Part shown: positions 1 through 4,792 of the stretch, in pieces | Layout: each line of letters starts with the position of its first letter | Position numbering within the stretch: the stretch's first letter is position 1 | NCBI GenBank assembly: GCA_965363755.1 | Contig: CBDTVL010000190.1 | Location: 1 to 7,539, forward strand | DNA: 7,539 bases | Direction: 5' to 3' | Source of the DNA: JL08 sp965363755 | GTDB taxonomy: Bacteria; Pseudomonadota; Alphaproteobacteria; Rhodobacterales; Rhodobacteraceae | Program-made: the position numbers and the translations under genes | The notes under the pieces: generated by a model | Databases searched by the model: none | What the model was told of the DNA's origin: nothing | What the model saw: only the letters and a program-made list of their open reading frames with translations

Positions 1-408
1 TGGGTCGATGGAAGCGGCCGCGCAGTCGCCTCAAGCTTCATCGCCAGTGAAATTAAAGGACTGGACTGTCGTGGCAGCTATGGGCTGGCCCAAATAAATC
101 ACTATCCCGTTCGAACCAAAGAGACTTATCTGACCAAGTCACGCAAAGGCAACGTAATTGCTATCGATAAATTTGTTGGACTCAAATATTGGAAAAGGCG
201 CAACAAGAAACATGCGCGAGATACAAGTATTGCCGGGCATATTCCTGCGATGCAGGATGTTTTAAGACGATTGCTTGCTGAGCCAGGCGTGCTCGAACTG
301 CACAATAATGCGGTCGCTCGGCACCGCGAGGAAATCGCCGGGTTGCGCGGTGATGCCGAAGCTATGACCCTTCTGGATCAAATGAAGTCAGTCGGCGAGG
401 ACGCATAA
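1..408 (+). CDS. Glycosyltransferase family 2-like protein, C-terminal part (5' end outside window)
   Basis: The frame is open from the first base and ends at TAA 406-408, leaving 135 residues of a longer protein. Near residues 29-45 there is a stretch reading AQINHYPVRTKETYLTK, followed by a basic segment (KYWKRRNKKHARD, about residues 63-75). From memory, this 'NHY-VR-ESYL-K' pattern is typical of the C-terminal side of alphaproteobacterial GT2-type glycosyltransferases of the Glyco_tranf_2_4 class. The catalytic GT-A part with its DXD motif would lie upstream and cannot be checked here. Such enzymes move a sugar from a nucleotide-sugar donor to a cell-surface or exported glycan in the cytoplasm. 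The C-terminus (about residues 80-135) looks helical and charged. The stop lies one base before the FkbM methyltransferase start, so the two are almost certainly co-transcribed and translationally coupled. The family call is good; the specific acceptor is unknown. Confidence 0.7.
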   Translation, partial: WVDGSGRAVASSFIASEIKGLDCRGSYGLAQINHYPVRTKETYLTKSRKGNVIAIDKFVGLKYWKRRNKKHARDTSIAGHIPAMQDVLRRLLAEPGVLELHNNAVARHREEIAGLRGDAEAMTLLDQMKSVGEDA

Positions 409-409
409 A

Positions 410-1210
410 ATGCAGCTAAAACCGGAAACATCACAGCAACTCTGGCCCCATGATTTGTTGCGAGACATTTACAACACGCCAGATATGCCGCGCAAAATCC
501 GGAGTAAAATTCGGCACTCCATGCCCCCTGTCGAGCTCGACTATCGCGGATGTCGGATGCGCGTACATCCGTCTGACAATAACACAGAATTTCAGATATG
601 GCGTCTTGGCCGAACCCACGAAGAACGCGCCATCCGAGATATTTTGGCGCGCTTAACCTTAGGTCCATTTCTGGCTTATGATATCGGTGCGAATGCAGGT
701 TCGTTTTGTGTCCGCTTCGGCCAAGTTGCGCCAGAAGGAAGTTTCATTCGCGCCTTCGAACCTAATCCAACCATGCGCGCCAGACTCACGCACAATTTGT
801 CACTCAATCGCTCTGACCAAGTGAGTGTGCACGACTGCGCGATTGCGAACACAGCAGGTGAAATGGATCTTTGGTTGCCGGAAGTAAAGAATCTGGGTCA
901 GGTTCGCCTCAATATCCCGTTTGAGAATGGCGAGTGTATTCGCGTTCCCGTGCCCAATCTTATCGAGTTCGCCAAGATGGACGCGCCGCGCCGGATCGAT
1001 TTTATCAAAGTTGATATCGAAGGTTATGAAGATCAGGCGATTTGCCCGCTTTTGGATGGGCAGTCGCCGGATACTCATCCGCGTCTCCTGTTCTTCGAAC
1101 ACAAACACAAAGACCTCTGGCAAGAAGATCTTACTGAGCGGGTTTTGAACTGTGGCTACCGAATGGTTAAGGAATACGGTCGGAATGCCCTTTTCGAGTT
1201 AGTCGTGTAA
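410..1210 (+). CDS. FkbM family SAM-dependent methyltransferase
   Basis: A 266-residue protein with the FkbM (Methyltransf_21) fold. Visible motifs are the SAM-binding motif I YDIGANAGSF (residues 90-99), the acidic strand-2 motif FEPNP (116-120), and the family signature DFIKVDIEGYE (197-207), where the acidic residues normally help bind cofactor or substrate. Family members O-methylate sugars or polyketide hydroxyls; next to a glycosyltransferase, a sugar acceptor on a polysaccharide or glycolipid is the natural inference. No signal peptide or membrane segment is visible, so it should be cytoplasmic. The first 85 residues precede the Rossmann core and are less conserved. The ATG at 410 follows the upstream TAA by one base, with a GAGG at 397-400 serving as ribosome site inside the upstream gene. 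Length is normal and no catalytic motif is missing. The exact substrate cannot be told. Confidence 0.93.
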   Translation: MQLKPETSQQLWPHDLLRDIYNTPDMPRKIRSKIRHSMPPVELDYRGCRMRVHPSDNNTEFQIWRLGRTHEERAIRDILARLTLGPFLAYDIGANAGSFCVRFGQVAPEGSFIRAFEPNPTMRARLTHNLSLNRSDQVSVHDCAIANTAGEMDLWLPEVKNLGQVRLNIPFENGECIRVPVPNLIEFAKMDAPRRIDFIKVDIEGYEDQAICPLLDGQSPDTHPRLLFFEHKHKDLWQEDLTERVLNCGYRMVKEYGRNALFELVV

Positions 1211-1403
1211 TTTGGCGGATTTCCTACACGCTAAATGCACTAGGCCAGAAACGTATTAGACGGCCCAAATTTCACCACATGGCAGATCCGGTAGATTTCA
1301 ACCTGATGGAAAGTCGACCGGGATCGTATTGAAATCAAATTTGAACCCGATGTCACCCGGATCTGTTCACTGAATTTGCTGTTCAGCGAGTCCAAACAAG
1401 AGA

Positions 1404-1423
1404 ATTGAGGCAATGGCCTCAAT
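1404..1423. repeat. Perfect inverted repeat, 8-bp arms, 4-base loop
   Basis: The arms ATTGAGGC (1404-1411) and GCCTCAAT (1416-1423) are exact reverse complements around the loop AATG. No T-run follows on either strand, so this is not a typical intrinsic terminator. It lies about 190 bases past the FkbM stop codon. It could be an mRNA-stabilising hairpin or an operator, or a chance match: a stem this short is only mildly unexpected in 1.1 kb. Confidence 0.45.
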
Positions 1424-1653
1424 GTTGATTGTCCGAGCGTGGTCATATGAAGTGGGGCATCAGAGCGGCCAGAGCAGGTTTGGCGCAGGGTCAATCAGTC
1501 TCACAATGTAAAGTCAGAGTCTGGTGGTCACCCCCCCTTTGGTCTCATTCGGCGCGGCGGGAAAAAGGCGCTGGCGGATCGAATTGTGTGTTCGGAATTC
1601 TTGTCAGGCCGTCGCGTAAAGTTAGCGTTTCGTCACGGGTTGATGTTTGGAAC

Positions 1654-1691
1654 CTGAGCGCAATTGATTCGTGTTGCACGCGTGCGCTCAG
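1654..1691. repeat. Inverted repeat, 9-bp arms, with nested palindrome
   Basis: CTGAGCGCA (1654-1662) and TGCGCTCAG (1683-1691) are exact reverse complements separated by 20 bases. The spacer holds a small nested stem CGTG/CACG (1670-1673 with 1677-1680), and the 10-base palindrome GCACGCGTGC spans 1676-1685. A protein-binding site or a folded RNA are possible, but no neighbouring gene supports a role. Confidence 0.4.
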
Positions 1692-1778
1692 ACCCAACGA
1701 GTCCACAATACATCCAGAATCGGCTGTATTGGTGCCAATGTGGGTACAACACTTATGGGCGATGGCCGACCGTGGTTT

Positions 1779-1807
1779 AAAAGTTCCTGATCAACTTTTC
1801 TTGATCA
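1779..1807. repeat. Two overlapping, mutually exclusive hairpins
   Basis: AAAAGTT (1779-1785) can pair with AACTTTT (1793-1799), and TGATCAA (1788-1794) can pair with TTGATCA (1801-1807). The two stems share bases 1788-1799, so only one can form at a time. Both are perfect but short and AT-rich. There is no downstream T-run and no leader peptide, so an attenuator is not established. Confidence 0.35.
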
Positions 1808-2340
1808 CGAAAAACTGTTGCACTCAATTGTGGACAATCGCGAATCACCGGGACCTAGGAATTTCGTTTTAAATAAGGCGGTTGAGCAATAACCCGCTCA
1901 TTGGGGACCATTATTGCGCTCGCCGTTGGGTTGTGTCGCGCCAACAGGAGTATCGCATAGTCAGAAATCGGTCCTGATTTCGACCAGTTTTAGGAGATTT
2001 TTCGCTTTGTGTTGGCGCAATGGATCGCTAACACTTGAGGTGCCCAACTGGGGGGCGGTGTTTGTAGGTCGCAGAGCCGGTCGCACCAAATCGCATCGAT
2101 AAGATGCGCTAAGGTGGCAGGCCGCAACGTTAGTAGCGTAATGATTGCATCATGTTCTAGGCAAATGGCACGTTGCTTTTGCTTGATCATGTGGTGAGAC
2201 GATTACCTGCGACTACGGCATCCCCCGCGGGTGTACGATCTAAGTGACAAAATGCCGCTTGGGGCAACTGTAATGTTCGACACGAGTACGAGTGAAATTT
2301 GTCCGCCAGAATTGCGGGTTGGTGCATTGGCACCGATAGT

Positions 2341-2344
2341 GGAG
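2341..2344 (+). promoter_or_regulatory. Ribosome binding site (GGAG) deciding the start at 2351
   Basis: GGAG sits six bases before the ATG at 2351, which is the usual spacing. The earlier in-frame GTG at 2231 and ATGs at 2252 and 2273 have no comparable site and would add about 40 residues with no family likeness in front of the LLGRWEF strand that opens the domain. Confidence 0.6.
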
Positions 2345-2350
2345 TTAACG

Positions 2351-3025
2351 ATGTCGACTACTCACGATGGCCCAATGGCTGCCAACTTGCTTGGCAGGTG
2401 GGAATTCACGAATCATAGTGGCGTCATAGATGCCGGATTGATCGATGGTATTCCGCAAAAGGATGCAGCGTTTGGGCAAGCCAGTCTTTGTGCTGGCCGG
2501 TTTAATACAGGCAGTGACCGCGATGCTCCAGTTGACTTATCCGAAGGCACCATAGCGGTCCAGTTCACACCAGATAGAAATCTTGGACTGTCGTCCGATA
2601 CGCTGGTCAGCCACGGCGCATTTGAACAGCGCAGTACTAAAGGGTTCTTTGAATTTCGCATTACCTACAAGGGCCACATCAAGGTCATGCACTTCGCCAA
2701 TGGCGAAAATATCACTCTTGGGACTGAAAGTGATTTCTTCAATCCGGGCGACATCGTTGAAGCAACCTATTGCTGGTCGGCCGCGGAAGGGGGGACCCTT
2801 TTAGCAGAGAACCTATCGCAAGGGACCAGTCAGACTGTTTATTCTGCGACAACGGGCCTGACGAGGACATCGGAAATATTGACAATGTGGCGTTCACCTT
2901 TGCGGCGTGCGACAACGATGATGAATTCTTTGACGGATCGATTGATTATGTCGCGGTCTATGATCTCGATATTCTCAACGCCAGTCCCGGTCGTATTGCC
3001 TCGGGCAAGCATGGGGACGACATGA
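2351..3025 (+). CDS. LamG-like (concanavalin-type) N-terminal half of split Hint protein
   Basis: Read alone, this is a 224-residue product of which only the first 171 residues look native; the last 53 or so are out-of-frame sequence running to the TGA at 3023-3025. It opens with LLGRWEF (about residues 12-18), then SEGTIAVQFTP, TKGFFEFRITYKGHIKVMHF and WSAAEGGTLLAENLS, a run of beta strands like the LamG/concanavalin domains that sit in front of Hint domains in roseobacter proteins. Such domains usually bind glycans or other surface ligands; the ligand here is unknown. The final strand of the fold (FFDGSIDYVAVYD) has been cut off into the other frame at 2923-2961, so this fragment alone is unlikely to fold. 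No Sec signal peptide is visible, which fits export, if any, by a type I route. An automatic caller might start it at GTG 2231. Confidence 0.65.
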   Translation: MSTTHDGPMAANLLGRWEFTNHSGVIDAGLIDGIPQKDAAFGQASLCAGRFNTGSDRDAPVDLSEGTIAVQFTPDRNLGLSSDTLVSHGAFEQRSTKGFFEFRITYKGHIKVMHFANGENITLGTESDFFNPGDIVEATYCWSAAEGGTLLAENLSQGTSQTVYSATTGLTRTSEILTMWRSPLRRATTMMNSLTDRLIMSRSMISIFSTPVPVVLPRASMGTT

Positions 3026-3945
3026 TTGATTTGAGCAAGGCCGGTGGCCCAAGTAGAGATAGGATTGCCACGCTCAGCGAGAAAGATGGTTTTGGCAACG
3101 ATGCGAGTAATGACGGCCATGGGCAGGGTGCGCCTGTTGGCAGCATGATCGATTGTGTTGTGGATGGCGACACACGCACCACGATTGGCAAAGTTCTGCG
3201 CGGCGTAGACACGCTTGATCTGACGGGCGCTGGCGAGGCCAACAACCCGGAAGGGTTTGTCGTTGTTGATTACGATTTGAGCCCAGAGAACGGCGCGGTT
3301 CGCTTTATGAATGCACTTGGCGCTTTGACCGGTGAATTGCGGTTTGAGGATATTGAAAACGTTATCGAAGATGCGGCGCGCTTTGTGCCGGGTACGCTTA
3401 TTGCGACGCCAAAGGGCGAGCTACTTATAGAAAATCTGAAGGTTGGCGACAGGGTGATCACGCGGGACAACGGCCTGCAAGACATCAAATGGATCGGTCA
3501 GCGCTTCCTTTCCGAAGTCGATCTTTTACTAAGCCCACGCCTGACGCCGGTGATGATCCGGGCCGGAGCTTTGGGCCCCGGGGTGCCAGAGGCAGATACC
3601 ATGTTTAGCCCCAATCACCGCGTTCTCGTCTCGGATGGGTTAGTTGCGCCTCAAACTGACGAGAAAGCAGTTCTGGTTGCCGCGATGGACTTGACTGAGC
3701 TGCCGGGCGTTGAACTCATGGACCCGCAAGACACGACATACGTTCATATGATATTTGCGCGCCATGAAGTGGTTCTGTGTAACGGCGCATGGACGGAGAG
3801 TTTTCATGCCGGTGATCAATCATTTCGTGGCGCTGGGAATGCGCAACGTATGGAATTACTGGAGCTCTATCCAGAGCTGAGGACCCGTGAAGGTCTCGAT
3901 ACCTACAAATCTGCGCAACAGTCATTGAATAAACACAAGGTATGA
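2770..3945 (+). CDS. Hint (Hedgehog/intein) domain C-terminal half of split protein; catalytic Cys absent
   Basis: The open frame begins at a TTG (2770) with no ribosome site; only residues from about 32 on (GAG at 2863) look native. Order of parts: the last LamG strands (FFDGSIDYVAVYDLDI, about 53-68); an acidic Gly/Asp-rich linker resembling RTX-type proteins (GKHGDDMIDLS, DTLDLTGAG, VDYDLSPENGAVRFM, FEDIENVI, 79-199); then the Hint_2 domain from FVPGTLIATPKGE (205-217) through ENLKVGDRVITRDNG (221-235), FSPNHRVLVSDG (279-290, conserved His 283) and MIFARHEVVLCNGAWTESFH (327-346). Hint domains normally begin with a Cys just before this F-x-PGT motif and use it for self-cleavage or transfer. 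Here that position is Arg 204 (CGC at 3379-3381, one transition from TGC), so autoprocessing should be lost. A strong terminator follows 80 bases downstream. The family call is firm; the function of this class is largely unknown. Confidence 0.85.
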   Translation: MLVGRGRGDPFSREPIARDQSDCLFCDNGPDEDIGNIDNVAFTFAACDNDDEFFDGSIDYVAVYDLDILNASPGRIASGKHGDDMIDLSKAGGPSRDRIATLSEKDGFGNDASNDGHGQGAPVGSMIDCVVDGDTRTTIGKVLRGVDTLDLTGAGEANNPEGFVVVDYDLSPENGAVRFMNALGALTGELRFEDIENVIEDAARFVPGTLIATPKGELLIENLKVGDRVITRDNGLQDIKWIGQRFLSEVDLLLSPRLTPVMIRAGALGPGVPEADTMFSPNHRVLVSDGLVAPQTDEKAVLVAAMDLTELPGVELMDPQDTTYVHMIFARHEVVLCNGAWTESFHAGDQSFRGAGNAQRMELLELYPELRTREGLDTYKSAQQSLNKHKV

Positions 3946-4124
3946 CCGCTTATCAGTCAAGTTAACTCATTCACATTTGGAATATGCATCTGTTCTGCGG
4001 GCTCCGGCGGGCATGCAGATAAAGCGGGACAGGATAATGTCCCGTTTTTTTTCCGTCAACGGCAGGCAACTCGATCCATCACGTACGTAGAGTAAGAAAG
4101 CCGCTGCGGCGCTGCAGGCCTCTC
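3946..4124. other. Convergent intergenic spacer
   Basis: About 180 bases separate the Hint gene (plus strand) from the nucleotidyltransferase gene (minus strand). It contains the plus-strand terminator at 4025-4052. For the minus-strand gene only a very short GC stem (4100-4110) followed by a broken T-run is visible, which is not convincing. Confidence 0.6.
4025..4052 (+). terminator. Rho-independent terminator after the Hint gene
   Basis: CGGGACA (4025-4031) pairs perfectly with TGTCCCG (4038-4044) around the loop GGATAA, and eight T residues follow at 4045-4052. This is a textbook intrinsic terminator for plus-strand transcription. On the minus strand the hairpin is not followed by a T-run, so it works in one direction only. 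Confidence 0.9.
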
Positions 4125-4125
4125 T

Positions 4126-4716
4126 TTAGGATTTCAAATGCCAGTTCTCCCAGTCTTCCGGCGTGTCCAGATCCGATGTTGCATGGTCGCCTGGTAAGGT
4201 GATGTGGCGTAACTTATCCTGATTGGTGCGGATCACATCCTGCGCTCCCCTGTCGCCCGTCAAATGGGTGAGACTTTCAAAGACACCACTTGGGAAAATC
4301 ACCGGATGTCCCGGCTTGCCGGCCCCATTCGTTGCACGCAGGATCAAATCAATGTTGGTTTGGTAGGCATCTGCCATCAATTCGAAATCGGCAGTCTCCA
4401 AAGTCGGCATATCAGCGGGCACCACCATGACCGCCAGAGTGCCCATTGGGAGCGCAGCGACGCCAGCCGCAATCGAGCGCGCCATTCCTTGGTCAGCGTC
4501 AGGTACCGGCACGCGGATGAGGTTCAGCCCGACAAGCGCGGCATTCCTGGGATGCAAGAGGTCCGGAACTGTAACGATCAACCGCAATTTCGCATCCAAG
4601 ACACGCATCGCCATCTCACGCAGGCACGGATGGCCATTGACCGGTTCCATCAGTTTGTCTCGCCCGCGCATTCGGGCGGACCGGCCTGCGGCCAAAAGAA
4701 GGACGATCAATGACAT
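4126..4716 (-). CDS. MobA/MocA-like nucleotidyltransferase (NTP_transf_3 family)
   Basis: A 196-residue protein with the small nucleotidyltransferase fold that activates molybdopterin with CTP or GTP. Visible motifs are the N-terminal nucleotide-binding loop LLAAGRSARMRGRDKL (residues 7-22), DQGMARSIAAG (75-85), the metal-binding region VVPADMP (98-104, where the family usually has GDMP), GKPGHPVIFP (133-142), GDRGAQ (154-159) and DLDTPED (182-188). The last three are typical of MocA-type CTP:molybdopterin cytidylyltransferases, which serve xanthine-dehydrogenase-type enzymes. MobA and other sugar-nucleotide relatives remain possible. The start at 4716 has GAAAGG six bases upstream. It lies 76 bases downstream of the FAD/GcvT oxidoreductase gene on the same strand with no terminator between them, so co-transcription is likely. 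No molybdoenzyme gene lies in the window, so its client is unknown. Confidence 0.85.
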   Translation of the reverse strand: MSLIVLLLAAGRSARMRGRDKLMEPVNGHPCLREMAMRVLDAKLRLIVTVPDLLHPRNAALVGLNLIRVPVPDADQGMARSIAAGVAALPMGTLAVMVVPADMPTLETADFELMADAYQTNIDLILRATNGAGKPGHPVIFPSGVFESLTHLTGDRGAQDVIRTNQDKLRHITLPGDHATSDLDTPEDWENWHLKS

Positions 4717-4792
4717 GTAGGGCCTTTCGATCGCGTTGGAGGATCAGCATCCACTCTATCAAGCGGGCATCATTGCGATAGGGGCAAACCGA

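Larger units (their letters stand above)
1211..2350. other. Long intergenic stretch without a convincing gene
   Basis: About 1.1 kb between the FkbM methyltransferase and the LamG-like/Hint gene. Open frames exist on the plus strand (1429-1872, TTG start; 1914-2102), but their translations are rich in Ser, Cys and Trp, show no family motif and lack a good ribosome site. What can be seen is several short perfect inverted repeats (1404-1423, 1654-1691, 1779-1807, 1964-1981) and a possible decayed coding segment at 1279-1408 whose frame changes near 1310. The base composition looks flatter and more AT-rich than that of the flanking genes. Promoters for the Hint gene should lie in the right-hand part, but I cannot point to convincing -35/-10 boxes. 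Most likely this is degraded or horizontally acquired DNA. Confidence 0.6.
2351..3945 (+). pseudogene. LamG-like/Hint-domain protein gene split by a one-base frameshift
   Basis: Taken together, the two halves described separately make one protein of about 530 residues: a LamG-like domain, an RTX-like linker, then a Hint domain. The left half runs in the frame of 2351 and reads sensibly up to GLT (codons ending at 2863). The continuation EDIGNIDNVAFTFA is in the frame one base back. Adding one base after 2863 joins them as GLT-EDIGNIDN, so one base has most simply been lost there. I see no slippery heptamer or structure that would argue for programmed frameshifting. A sequencing error is the main alternative. 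Codon use on both sides still looks like coding sequence, so the lesion, if real, is recent. Confidence 0.72.

Noticed and set aside
1204..1230. Inverted repeat CGTGTA/TACACG across the FkbM stop as a terminator
   Set aside because: The stem has six pairs with a 15-base loop and no T-run follows.
1429..1872. 147-residue plus-strand open frame with TTG start
   Set aside because: There is no ribosome site or recognisable motif, and the composition is unusual (many Ser, Cys, Trp). It looks like chance open sequence in the gene-poor gap.
1938..2018. Inverted repeat GCGCCAACA / TGTTGGCGC as insertion-sequence ends
   Set aside because: The arms are only 9 bp and about 60 bases apart, with no transposase or flanking target duplication; a match like this is expected by chance in this length.
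1914..2102. 62-residue plus-strand open frame
   Set aside because: It is short and motif-free with no good ribosome site, and it covers the small inverted repeats of the gap.
2785..2800. GGGGGGA run as a -1 ribosomal frameshift site for the Hint gene
   Set aside because: The original frame stays clearly protein-like for about 20 codons beyond this run, so the frame change occurs later, near 2863.
4090..4110. Minus-strand terminator for the nucleotidyltransferase gene
   Set aside because: The stem is only four base pairs (GCCG/CGGC) and the following T-run is broken (TTTCTT), too weak to call.
4264..4713. 149-residue plus-strand open frame
   Set aside because: It is antisense to the nucleotidyltransferase, whose motifs in the minus strand are unambiguous.
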